Source: Viscum album (lineage: Eukaryota > Streptophyta > Magnoliopsida > Santalales > Viscaceae). From it: a DNA stretch of 64,000 nucleotides. The stretch spans positions 803,669,123-803,733,122 of the forward strand of contig OY728136.1 in the NCBI GenBank assembly GCA_963277665.1, written 5' to 3'. Shown here piece by piece: positions 1 through 9,289 of the stretch (position 1 is its first letter; the number at the start of each line of letters is the position of its first letter). The notes beneath the pieces were generated by a model. It was not told the origin of the DNA, did no database searches, and saw nothing but the letters and a program-made list of their open reading frames with translations. Position numbers and translations under genes: made by a program.

Positions 1-31
1 AAATGGTAGCAACGGCATGTGCTGATGGTTG

Positions 32-190
32 TTAGACCTCAACACTAGGAGAAACAACAGGTTCAGAAACGTGTTGTTGCTCTGCACTGTGAGCAACCAC
101 AACAGGAGCAGCAATAGCCGCAACATCAGCAGCTTGATTGACTTGTTCAGCCTCAAGGGTAGGATCACCAGAATGTGCAGAAGTAATTAT
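32..190 (-). pseudogene. Possible C-terminal exon of the CACTA transposase
   Basis: Read on the minus strand, this stretch is open for about 50 codons and is rich in Ala, Val, Glu and Gln. It ends in a TAA at 32-34. Just upstream is a TTTGTAG that could serve as a splice acceptor (about 190-197). It follows the DUF4216 block in the right direction for a last, low-complexity exon of a Tnp2-type transposase gene. I see no conserved domain, so chance openness or another part of the element are possible. Confidence 0.25.
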
Positions 191-300
191 CTACAAATGT
201 GGTTAAATAGTTAATTTTGATTACATAAATTCAGTAATGATAAGATAATAACATGAGATAACAAGATCTATATTACAAAAAAAATATAACCTATTTATTG

Positions 301-678
301 AACTCCCTTTCTATTTTTTAATGGATGAAGGGATTTGACACCACTATCAATTATCCAAATCCCTTCATTGTAGTCTCCTCTAACATAAAAAACATCATCT
401 ACATTGCGACTACTGCGAAATGATTGTGACATACAACTGAAAGGATCATCCTCAACTAACTTTTAACCAGACCCTTCACTAGTTTTGGATGATAATAGAA
501 TAATCGACCACTTTTGGTTTGCATGATCTAGAATATAAAAAACTTCTACTGCTTTTGTTGCCATTATAAATTGTTCGTCTTTGTACTCTTCTTTATTAAA
601 ACCAACTTTCACAAATCCCAATTCATCTATTTTAACACAACTGTTGTTATCAACCCATTTGCATTGAAAAATCAGCAA
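301..678 (-). pseudogene. DUF4216 domain of CACTA transposase
   Basis: Minus-strand reading gives a clear DUF4216-like segment: FQCKWVDNN, then DELGFVKV, YKDEQFIMA and VFYILD, with a downstream W-S-I-I-L-L. In plant CACTA transposases DUF4216 lies C-terminal to Tnp2 and DUF4218. An in-frame TAA follows residue 71 at about 463. Beyond it the same frame continues about 50 codons (DDPFSC, then DDVFYVRGDYNEGIWI) to a TAA near 302, so the real domain end is lower than the first stop. It is the downstream part of the same gene as the fragments at 960-4274. Non-functional because of the nonsense codon. Confidence 0.8.
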
Positions 679-959
679 TTAGAATGGCGTATAATCCAAC
701 TCCCATATTTATTTGATAATGCAAAATTATGATATATTTGCATAAATTGGATTTCTATCCTTACTACCAGAAACATGCATCGCTTCATCTACTAGTGTAA
801 CTCGACTATTTTACATGGTAATATCTTCGTCATGTTCATCTGTATAGAATTTATAACCATAAATTACATAACCATTTTAAGATAATACATACACACTTGG
901 TCTGGGGGTTGGCCATCGAAGTCATTCTGAAATTTAATTCAGATTTTCATCCAACTCCT

Positions 960-1024
960 TAAAAATATGGTTATGAAACCATCCAATAAACATGTGATTA
1001 TGTGTATTCGATAACCATTTTTCA
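960..1024 (-). pseudogene. CACTA transposase linker, downstream of the retroposon insertion
   Basis: On the minus strand this stretch reads EKWLSNTHNHMF and then IGWFHNHIF. It is the direct continuation of the DUF4218 tail that stops at EKWLS on the far side of the 706-bp insert. It lies between DUF4218 and DUF4216 in this family. Rejoining the two sides across one copy of the 15-bp duplication keeps the reading frame, which shows the retroposon entered a once-continuous coding exon. Confidence 0.7.
1010..1024. repeat. Target-site duplication, left copy (15 bp)
   Basis: GATAACCATTTTTCA, identical to 1731-1745. The two copies bracket the 706-bp insert exactly. A 15-bp duplication fits LINE-machinery retroposition, not LTR (5 bp) or CACTA (3 bp) insertion. 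Confidence 0.9.
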
Positions 1025-1730
1025 AAGCATGTGAGCCTTAGCCCGGTTGGTAAGGACTCCGTAAGTGCATCCAAGTGACCAGTGATCAAATCCAGGTAGA
1101 GGCAGAATTTCCGAGGTACTGTAGTTGTATTGTAGCAGGAACTGTGCAGTTATGTAGAATATACTATAGAGGGAACTGTAGCAGCCACTATTTGGCACTG
1201 TAGTAGTCGGGAATATGCCTTTGTTTGGGCCTCTGGGCCACTGATTTGGTCCATGAGTCCTGTAAGGCCTTCGGGCCACCTAGACCTTCGGGTCAGTAAG
1301 GATTTTGGGGCACCTCAAGGCCTTCGTGCCACCTTAAGTGCTGATGCAAACTAGACAACCTACAAGGAACAAGCTCTACAAGAGGATGAGCAAGGAGCAT
1401 TCACCACAGCAGAAGCTAAACAGATTGCAAGAATGAGAGGGTATGACACCTGCCATCGGGACAAGCTTGTGCATGCATAGGAATGCCTAGTCGAACAGCC
1501 ATGCGAAGGTGGAGAGTTGATTTCATGATGAAGATGCTGGGGAGGAGTAGTTCCAAGTATTTAGTCTGGGTTTTATGTAATTTTTTAAGCCTACGGGAAA
1601 ATTAATTCTTCTAAGCCCTACGGGCCATGTAATATTTATGCCTACAGGCCTTGTAAGGGTTCCACCTCACCCCTTGAATGGTTTATTGTCAAAAATTCAA
1701 TAATAAATGAAGGACTTCGGGCCATTAGAG
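1025..1730 (+). mobile_element. SINE-like non-autonomous retroposon, 706 bp
   Basis: The insert is bounded by a perfect 15-bp duplication (1010-1024 and 1731-1745). Fourteen bases from its start is an RNA polymerase III A-box-like TAGCCCGGTTGG (1039-1050, 11 of 12 to TRGCNNAGYNGG). Next is a B-box-like GATCAAATCC (1084-1093, fits GWTCRANNC). That layout is a tRNA-derived SINE head. The body is much more GC-rich than its surroundings and has no coding potential. It carries repeated GGCCTTCGGGCC-like words (about 1266-1335) and related CCTACGGGCC words near the 3' end (about 1590-1725). It ends with AATAAATGAAGG and CTTCGGGCC, not a poly(A) or poly(T) tract. At 706 bp it is long for a plant SINE. 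It may be a SINE head fused to another transcript's tail. Confidence 0.75.
1039..1093 (+). promoter_or_regulatory. Pol III internal promoter (A and B boxes) of the SINE-like insert
   Basis: A box at 1039-1050 and B box at 1084-1093, with starts 45 bp apart, similar to tRNA-derived SINEs. The sequence between them does not fold into an obvious tRNA cloverleaf, so this is a promoter remnant and not a tRNA gene. Confidence 0.6.
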
Positions 1731-2380
1731 GATAACCATTTTTCAGACCTTGATGGATTCAACTGCCTAAGAATTTCATTGTGAGTTTCAATATACGATG
1801 AAACCTCCAAACTGTTATAGAAAACATAAAGGTGGGCCATATCCTGATATGTAATACTGATTGTCACAACATCTCTTCTAGAAATTCCCTCTCCCTCAAT
1901 GCGTCCAGTGTGACGAGATTTAGGGATACCAATGCTTTCCACGTCAGATAGGTATTCGGTAAAAAATTCAATAGATTCCTCAACAAAAGATCGCTCCACT
2001 ATACAAACCTCTGGCCGACTTCAATTTTTGACATACCCTTTCAAAATATTTATATACCATTCAACATGGTATATCCATCTATAGTGAACAGTACCACAAA
2101 GTCAAATCTCTCTGACCAAGTGAATAATCAAATAAACCATCATATCAAAGAATGATTGTGGGAAGAACAATTCTAATTCACATAATAAGATGACAATTTT
2201 TTTTCCATAACTGGAAATTTTTACGGGTCTAAAACATTGCTACATATAGTTTTTAAAAAGAAACAATGTTTGGTTAACATATGATGATCATTCTTGGGAA
2301 AAATTCCACTTAATGCTATAGAAATTATATCTTTCATCAAAACATTGCAGTCTTGTGATTTCAAACATTTTAACTTCAAA
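1697..2380 (-). pseudogene. DUF4218 domain of CACTA transposase
   Basis: The minus strand reads through the DUF4218 signature in order. First LKSQDCNVLM and SGIFPKN (about 2290-2375), then PQSFFDMMVYL, HLVREI, then a stop where Arg is expected, then LCGTVHYRW and ILKGYVKN (about 2000-2175), then VEESIEF and IPKSRHTGR (1720-1999). In plant Tnp2 transposases this domain follows the DDE core. One long open stretch survives (1697-1999, 100 codons), but stops and at least one frameshift break the rest. The C-terminal end is cut by the 706-bp retroposon; the last codons at 1697-1730 lie in the insert and are not native. Confidence 0.8.
1731..1745. repeat. Target-site duplication, right copy (15 bp)
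   Basis: Exact repeat of 1010-1024, flanking the right end of the SINE-like insert inside the transposase relic. Confidence 0.9.
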
Positions 2381-2928
2381 TAATTCATGGACACAATGTT
2401 CTTGATATTTGATGAATACCCTTATGGAACCATTACATCATTGAAAAAGTGGAAAAACTTATATCTCTCCTCCCTAGAAAGAGTATAAGTAGCTGGAGGA
2501 AGAAACATTCAATTATCATTTTTCACAGTATCCAACTCTTATCATATTCCCATGTCAACCATGCCCGACCGTGCCTTAATTCCATCCTTTGTTTTTCCAA
2601 GGGTATTTAGCAACATTCCGATAACACTGTCACATACATTTTCTCCACATGCATCACATCAGAGAAATTTCTGACGTACAAAAAATTACATTATGGTAAT
2701 TAAAAAAAATGATCTCTTTTTCAAACCGATTTTCGTATGGTTTTTAAAAAATGGTTTTCGAAAAACAGTGTTAACATATTTTAATTTCCCAAATTGCTAA
2801 TCACCTGTTAGTAGAGACGATGTTGCGTGATGTTATGAACTTCCATTGAATGATGTTGCCCAAGATCGGTACTTATACCGATGAGGTAGAAATCTATGAT
2901 GTCCTAGAAACACAAATTTCGATGAATT

Positions 2929-3129
2929 TTACAACCTAATTGATTGTGTAACTTCTTCGCACATGGGACAGCCTTGAGTTCCTTTAATGCTATAGCCTGA
3001 AAAATTTCCATAAGTAGGGAAATAATTTATTGTCCCATACAACATCGCTCTGAAGGTGAAGTATTCACTTTTATATGCATCATACCACATAACAGATGAA
3101 TCCCACAATAACCTCAAATCCTCGATCAA
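2929..3129 (-). pseudogene. Tnp2 transposase core fragment
   Basis: The minus-strand product starts MIEDLRLLW and continues through YDAYKSEYFTFRAMLYGTIN, FPTYGNFSGYS and GTQGCPMCEE. This matches the Transposase_21 (Tnp2) stretch usually written as D..LLW, F.LRAML..TI.DFPA.GNLSG, KG..ACP.C. Tnp2 is the DDE-type transposase of plant CACTA elements and acts on the element termini in the nucleus. The fragment is 66 codons of a domain that is normally several hundred; flanking parts are out of frame or broken. Confidence 0.82.
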
Positions 3130-3303
3130 AGGATCCAGATAAACATCAATATAATTACCTGGTTGTTTTTTGTCTTGATATAAGCATAAATATCATGACG
3201 AATTTCCGCTTCATGCATAACCAGGGTGGAAAGTTATAATTTACCAACATAACAAGCCATGTACTATGAGTGCTGGTATGAAAACCAAAAGGACTCACTC
3301 CAT

Positions 3304-3772
3304 CTATAGATTATGCAAGATGAAGTTTTCTCGGCTCTTTCCCAAATTCAGGATACTCATGATCAATTTTCTTCCAATGAGGATATTCAGGCAGATGACA
3401 TAATTTCCCATATTTATTTCATTTATATTCTTTCCACGACAATTGTATTGCAGTTTCTTCACTTCCATAAAGACACCTAAACCTTGGAATGATTTGAAAG
3501 TACCATAAAACATTCATAGGATTGTATTCATCTTTCTTATATAGAGAAGCACCACAACTTGGGCATTCAGTAAGTGATTTATTCTCCTTGCGAAACAATA
3601 TACAGTCTTTCGGGTAGGCATGTATTCTTTCAGAAACCATACCCATCGAGCATAGCATTCGTTTAGCATCATATGTCCGTCTTGGGAGCTCATTATATTC
3701 TTGGGGCATTTCTTTCAAGAGAGCAAGTAGTTCCGTAAAACTGACATCACTCCAACCGTTGTATGCTTTCAA
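3304..3772 (-). pseudogene. Tnp2 transposase N-terminal core fragment
   Basis: The minus-strand frame from 3772 gives MKAYNGWSDVSFTELL, then LPRRTYDAKRMLCSMGM, IHAYPKDCILFRKE, the CPSCGAS zinc-ribbon-like pair and VLWYFQIIPRF. These are hallmark words of the plant Tnp2 family just after its N-terminal region. The frame ends at 3419 and a neighbouring frame (to 3304) overlaps it, consistent with a frameshift near 3420-3510. It lies between Transpos_assoc upstream and the next Tnp2 block, as expected in an intact gene. Confidence 0.82.
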
Positions 3773-4058
3773 TTTATACTACGTCAATACAGCTGACAAT
3801 GATGTATATTTAGTGAAACATGCATACAATGGCGCTTTGCAAAACTCTTTAAATTCTCAAACAATTTTGGGAAATCATGGATTTCATCTTAGATTGTCTT
3901 TGTCACATCCTCACCATGATCTTCATCATCACTGAAATCTGTATTCACATCCTCCATATGGTATTATTTATTATAAATATTTATATTCATATCTGATGAT
4001 CAATAAATTGTAGTTTTATCCTAGCCAGTAGCTACATTCTCTTTTATTCGTGTTTATT

Positions 4059-4274
4059 TCAACATTTATAACTCTGATCTATTCCGTGACATATCAAATG
4101 TTCTTCCATCTCCCCTAGAGTAAGTAGTCTAGAATAACAACAATGTAAACATGGACCGAGGATTTGAGAATGATCCTTTGTGTGATCCTTTGCAAACTTG
4201 ATGACCTCTGTCACTATGTTCTCATACTCTATTGTCAAACGATTAGCATCCATCCAACCATTATTCATATCCAT
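4059..4274 (-). pseudogene. Transposase-associated N-terminal domain (Transpos_assoc)
   Basis: The minus-strand start MDMNNGWMDANRLTIEYE, then CLHCCYSR, EEHLICHGIDQSY, is the N-terminal Transpos_assoc domain that begins most plant CACTA transposases. The typical form is M...W....R...Y, C.C.N, V..HL...GI..Y. The Cys-x2-Cys and the HL...GID words are still readable. The start codon at 4274 is probably the real one because the domain begins at it. The domain is followed within 300 bp by the first Tnp2 block at 3772, with stops between, so the gene is dead. Confidence 0.78.
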
Positions 4275-5474
4275 CCTATTTGAATCTAAAATATTAGTAT
4301 ATATGGTTCAAGTACACAAAATAAGACCTCCAAATATTGTAGAATATAACAAATTCCTTATAAAAATAGAGATTAACATAGCCTAACCATTTCCAATAAA
4401 TATTTGGAAATCAACATAACCAGGATAAACCCATCATCAAAATCAACAAAGTTTCAAAACACAAAGGGGTTTGCGGGGATAATCACATGTGCCATAGATG
4501 GTAAAACTCACACGACATCATCCTCTATGGATTATCCTCCTCTATTCGGTCAACCCTTCTATGGTCAACTACTACATCCTTTTATAACTCACCAACCTAT
4601 AATACATATGGATGAAAACCAGTTGCCAGATCTATATGTAAATAAAGGATTATCATAATCTCTACAATATGGAATTCATTAAATATAATTACATTAGATT
4701 CATTATAGTTTCCTAAAATTACCCCAGTCCAAACTCAAGAATAATCAAGAATGACACATCTATCACTTCTAAGTATCTTCCCTACATTCAATATCATCAC
4801 GCCTAATATTTTTGGAATGCTCAAGTTACTTACTTTAAATAACAGGGGGATAATCACTTTTGTCATTTATGGTCTCCCATGTTATACCATATGAAAATTT
4901 TAACAAATATTATTGACCTATCATCCCATTCAATCCTCATTAGTGTCTAATTCAAAACTCCATCATAAGTGAAATATCAAAAGAATATATATTAATAAAT
5001 TACCCCACTTAAATTTCCCCACTAATCTGGTCATTCTCACACTCTAATGGAATATTCTCTATTGCTTCAACCGCTTCTATATAATCTCATAACATTATAT
5101 CCACACATACACATGTCACAAACACATAGAAAACCATATCGACATCACAAACACACATCAAATCCTCACCACAGTATGATATTGTGAACATGAAGGACAT
5201 AAACATCATACTCTCATCCTACAATGCACAACCCCAACTATGTATCCACAGAAAATACACATAATCATGTGAAAACGAATATATATACTAAAAACCTAAA
5301 ATCATTATAGGTCATATATATACACCCACTGTGATCCATTACAACTCATACTAAGTGTAAAGGGGGTGAAGCGAAGAGGGAGGGGTTCTATAAGAGTTCC
5401 ATATATAACCTAGATATTGAAAAAAAACACTCTGAACCAAAGTACCCATATGGATTTCAATCAGGTTACTCGAC
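4275..5474. other. Non-coding stretch of the CACTA element
   Basis: AT-rich and without recognisable protein. It holds short ORFs only (for example 4404-4658 plus strand), with no domain words. It lies upstream of the transposase start and may include a promoter, an intron or the untraced 3' part of the nested gypsy relic (RNase H, integrase and an LTR are not recognised here). Confidence 0.4.
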
Positions 5475-6370
5475 TCAAGTGGTGGTGTGTACGAAATAAT
5501 AATAAAATATAATATGTATATAGTCACACATAAATATCAAACTGATGATAATAATCCAATATACCCAAGAATTACTAAATCTCAAAGACATTCTATGGTT
5601 CCACCCATGACATGATAGCATCAAAAATTTCAGATCAACTATGATACCATGTTCTGAGACTATATGACCAAATAAATTCACCTCAAGAATCTAGAATTGG
5701 AACTTTAAAAACTTGGCATAAAATTGGTGATTCCTCAATATGTCCAAAACTATTATCAAATTAGGTATATGATAATCCACATTTATAGAACAAACCATGA
5801 TGTCATACCTAAATACCATAAAAATAGTTGAGATACTAGTGGAAAATCTTATTCATCATCATCATAAATTTATACAGAGTTTTGGTTCATCTGAATGGAA
5901 TTAAAAATACTCATAGTGGCTATACCTATTCCTAAATGAGGTATTGGAATATCAAACTCCTTGATCCTAAGCTGGTGTTAACCAAACTAAAGACTGATCA
6001 TAGAGAACCACTCCCCCCCCCACTTAGAATATCTAATTAATAAAAAATATAGGTCAACAAATACTTTTTATTGATCATAACCTGATTGAGATTCTGGTAA
6101 TCAACACACAAGAGAATGGTTCTAATGACCTTCTTTGTGAAAAGCACCAGTTCTTCCCAAGGAAACACACTTGGTTAAATAAAGAATTTAAAAATCAATT
6201 AATCACACTGATTATTTAGTTCCTTCAATTTAACTATCTCTATATGGTAAGATATAATAGAGATTGGTTTTTTACACATCACCAGGTTGACAGAGAAATC
6301 CACCTCCCTCTCTAGTGGTAGTCCAAAAAAGACTATAGGAAACACATTTGGAAAATCAATAGCTACTAGG
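5475..6370 (-). pseudogene. Gypsy reverse transcriptase relic
   Basis: The minus strand keeps the palm and connection words NKIFH, YLNYF, ILRNHQFYAKF (about 5700-5860), then EVNLFGHIVSEHGI and VDLK (about 5630-5690), then a W...P-like and FSNSWVYW stretch. These correspond to the gypsy RT run MN..F..YL..FVVVFIDDIL, LR...LYAKF.KCEFW, V.FLGH.VS..GI.VD. The catalytic YVDD/FIDD position has decayed to FYGI, so no polymerase activity is possible. Several stops and shifts separate the pieces. Confidence 0.65.
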
Positions 6371-6393
6371 GGAATTTCACTATAATAGGCATC

Positions 6394-6858
6394 CTACTCT
6401 AGTTTAATAGAATAAAATAATATCACCCCACTCAACTCTAGAAGAAGAGGACTAGCTCGACAAGACCTCTGGTTTGATTCTCTATTGAAAACATGGAATT
6501 CTCCATCAGGGGTAGTTAAGGACACCCATTGATAATAATAGTAAATCCAAGATTTATTTGAAACTAGCCAGTCCATTTTGAGAATAACATATAGGGGAAT
6601 CATTTTAAGAACCAAAAAATATCATATGATCTATATATCTAAAAAAGGGAAAGCATGAGATGGGAATCAAAGACCTTACTCCCTCTTTATCCAGAGAGAT
6701 TTTACAATCTCTATCACATAATCCATGAGCTCTATTATAAGTTTCAATAGTCTTATATTGAGGTTTGATATAAAATAATCATGGGAATCAATATCAAATA
6801 ATACATACGCTAAAGAAAAATAAATTGAAATGGTGCCTCTCACTATCGTATGACCCAC
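6394..6858 (-). pseudogene. Gypsy aspartic protease relic
   Basis: Two minus-strand frames carry the plant gypsy protease block. 6676-6858 reads VRGTISIYFSLAYVLFDIDSH, equivalent to V.GTI.I....A.VLFDTGSSHSFIS, with the catalytic D-T/S-G replaced by D-I-D. 6394-6615 reads MIPLYVILKMDWLVSNKSW, then VSLTTPDGEFHVF, equivalent to FDVILGMDWL, then V.F..P.GE.F.F. This region links gag to RT in gypsy pol. It is inactive. Confidence 0.7.
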
Positions 6859-7249
6859 ATAAGTTCCTACTGAAGATTAATCCACTGCATGAAGTTGTTT
6901 TGTTCCTAATAAATGTATCTTGGATCCCATTGTTATTGAATAACATTACTATGATTTGGTACCTCTAAATATTTATGATTCCATTCCACTACACAGGGTA
7001 GTAAAAACATGTAAAACCTACTTCAAGTGGGTTTAATGCCAGTACAAGATATAAATATTCAATCCTTATATGCAATAATGCTTTGAGTTTTCAATATTTC
7101 CACATTATAAAAAGTCATTTGGACTTTACTAGACACTGTAGATGATATGGAGTATGTTTTAAATAAAATACCACCACCACAATTTTCACTATGAGGCTTA
7201 TTATACTTTCTATTCCACTTATATGAACCTCAAAAACTACCACTAGGAA

Positions 7250-7570
7250 TATAAGTAACTCTAGTTAAACCTGACAAAATAGTCATGAAAATTTCTTCCA
7301 TAACATCCCTTTATAGAACATAAATATTTTAGGTAAATGTATCATAAATACTTGATATTTGATATCTGATCGAAGACCCATATAAAATCTCTGGGACTTA
7401 AGATCCTTTATTAACACCACTTCAAGTGAAAACTGAGCATGTTTAGAAAAATTATTAGTATATTGAGTCAATGTCTAATTACCGTAGATGAGGTTGAGAA
7501 ACTCCCTGGACTTACCCAATACCATCGTATCAAGATATAATTACTTCATAAAATATTTCTTGAAGTATTT
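7250..7570 (-). pseudogene. Gypsy gag relic
   Basis: The minus strand reads KYF, GKSREFLNLIYGN, then TLTQYTNNFSKHAQF, then KSQRFYMGLRSDI. This is the retrotrans_gag core (EF..L.QG..TV.EY...F..LA.., K...F..GLR..I). A stop interrupts between EFLNLIYGN and TLTQY. It sits immediately upstream of the protease relic. The zinc knuckle expected between them (about 6900-7230) is not recognisable. Confidence 0.65.
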
Positions 7571-8500
7571 TCAATCTAAGATCCCATATAGCTAAACTAT
7601 AACTATATAATCCCATCATATCCCTCTTGACCCCCCAAGATTGAATATGGTATAGTTTACATTAGTGGAATATGACATCTCCAAATACTCAAATAGCCTT
7701 TAAATATTTCACCATCAATACACTTACTCCTAAAGATCATTTGTTCCTTGGAAGATTGGTTATTTAATATGAATAAAACCCTAGGCCTTATCTCCAATAT
7801 TTTCTATTTAAGGTGCCACCACATTAGCCTAAATAGAGGTAGGTGAGACTCCCTAGACTATAGCTCTAACTATGTGCACTACTTCCTCTACGAGGTTCTA
7901 GTTGATAGGGGGATTCTCTTTTTTTTTTGTTCATTAGTAGATCCCTCATAAATCATTATTATAAGTATTATTAGGGGCATGTAACTATACAATATTAATA
8001 GAAAAAAGGAAACATTAGTCAAGAGATATAATAACATCAACTACATCAATTAGAACTCAACCAGGGAACACAAACCTCATATTAGGATATGGGAAAATTC
8101 TAGAATTAGATTAATTAATTTCTCAAAGACACCTGTTTCAACCACCCATGGTAACATAAGGATCAATACAACAATAGCTATTCAGACACTCACTCATGAC
8201 CTACTAGTTAAGTCCCTAAAATCATATCTCTTACCTACCATGTCATATCCAACCACATCAATCAACCATCACCCTTATAATCATAGTGATAAATACCACA
8301 TACATAGTATCATGAAAGGGAAAATATATAAGAAATTTACATTAAAAGTCTTATGTATGACCATTAACCATTAAACCATAATATAAAAACCCAAAAACAG
8401 AATCATTATTGTTGTCACATCCTTACTAGGAATAAAGTTCAAGAAGAGAATCAAGAAAAATATAAAAGAAATTCACCTTAGTAGATGAGAAGTAGGAACC
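7571..8500. other. AT-rich spacer
   Basis: No coding words or clear repeats seen. By position it should hold the leader and LTR of the nested gypsy relic, but I could not match it to 4275-5474 convincingly by eye. Confidence 0.35.
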
Positions 8501-8509
8501 TTTTGCTCT

Positions 8510-8790
8510 ATGTCGGGAGGGGAAGGAGTGACGGGCAGAGGTGGAGGTAAATGGGAGGAGCTTCTAACCGAAGAGAAATAGAGGAGTAGGGTTCGCGGGG
8601 GGTAGGGTCGAGCGAAGAGGAGGAGAAGTAGAGTTTTCAGGGAGGAAGATCTATCGACGGGGTTCTAGGGGGAGGATTAGGAGAAGGGCTAGCGATGGTG
8701 GTCTGGAAACATGAAGATCGGGGGTGGTGGAGGTCTGACAACGTGAAGATCGGGGGTTGGCGGAGGGGAGTCGTATGGTTAGAGTATCAT
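8510..8790. other. GC-rich, purine-rich block next to the CACTA terminus
   Basis: A sharp rise in G content (runs of GGGG, GGAGGAG) in otherwise AT-rich DNA. It includes a direct repeat: CATGAAGATCGGGGGTGG (about 8710) and CGTGAAGATCGGGGGTTGG (about 8740). GC-rich blocks beside the termini are known in En/Spm-type elements, so this is probably the untranslated first-exon or methylation-controlled part of the CACTA. Confidence 0.4.
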
Positions 8791-8819
8791 GAGAGCTTTA
8801 GATCATGATAAACAGAGGA

Positions 8820-9135
8820 CACTGTGTGGCCAATTTTATAAAATATGGGACTAAGATTTTATCAGCACTAAAAAACACTGATAAAGGCTAACTTTATCAG
8901 TGCTAAAATTTTACCCCTGATAAATCCTTCTTGTATCAGCACTAACATTTTAGCACTGATACAAGTCTTCTTTATCATCCCTTTTCAAGCAATGATAACA
9001 TGCCTCATTATCAGCGCCTTTTTATAACTGATAAAGGTTACCCTATATCAGTGCTTATACATGGATTCATTATCATCAGTTTTTTCTAAGCAATGATATC
9101 AGTTGGCTATTCCCTTTCCATTTTTTGTAGTAGTG
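8820..9135 (-). repeat. CACTA terminus and subterminal repeats
   Basis: The minus strand begins at 9135 with CACTACTACAAAAAATGG, the standard CACTA terminal inverted repeat. Inward, to about 8855, the words TTATCAGTGCTAAAA, TATCAGCACTAAC and their reverse complements (GCACTGATAAA) recur a dozen or so times in both orientations. Subterminal repeats of this sort are the transposase-binding sites of CACTA elements. The flanking base triplet after the end is ATC; its partner is outside the window. Confidence 0.85.
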
Positions 9136-9289
9136 ATCCGAGCCCACCCCCTAGGAAAATTGCCTCCATAATTCCCCCTATCTACCCATATTCTTTCAAG
9201 AAACCCTTATCACTCCTTGTTTCTCACATCGTGTATAACTCCCATTAGATTAGATTTGGTGGTAAAAATTCTCTTACGAAAGTCATCTA

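Larger units (their letters stand above)
5475..7570 (-). mobile_element. Decayed Ty3/gypsy element nested in the CACTA
   Basis: On the minus strand gag (about 7250-7570), protease (about 6400-6860) and reverse transcriptase (about 5475-6370) relics occur in gypsy order. Stops and frameshifts occur throughout. I could not find RNase H, integrase or a convincing LTR pair, so the copy is truncated or its ends have decayed. It lies between the CACTA terminus and the transposase gene, so it most likely inserted into that element. Confidence 0.65.
1..9135 (-). mobile_element. CACTA (En/Spm) DNA transposon, 5' part, decayed and nested
   Basis: A class II element read on the minus strand. Its outer end is the CACTA-type terminus whose last base is 9135. 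Transposase relics follow toward lower coordinates in the expected N-to-C order: Transpos_assoc (4059-4274), Tnp2 (2929-3772), DUF4218 (about 1697-2380), DUF4216 (about 301-678). The other terminus is not in the window, so the element runs off the left edge. At least two later insertions sit in it: a gypsy relic (about 5475-7570) and a SINE-like retroposon (1025-1730). Stops and frameshifts disable every domain. Linking the terminus to this transposase is an inference from orientation and order. The terminus could belong to a different CACTA copy. Confidence 0.72.

Noticed and set aside
1036..1100. tRNA gene
   Set aside because: A and B boxes are present but there is no cloverleaf or acceptor stem; better explained as a SINE head.
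1022..1279. 85-codon minus-strand frame
   Set aside because: Lies wholly across the SINE-like insert, antisense to its Pol III boxes; no domain.
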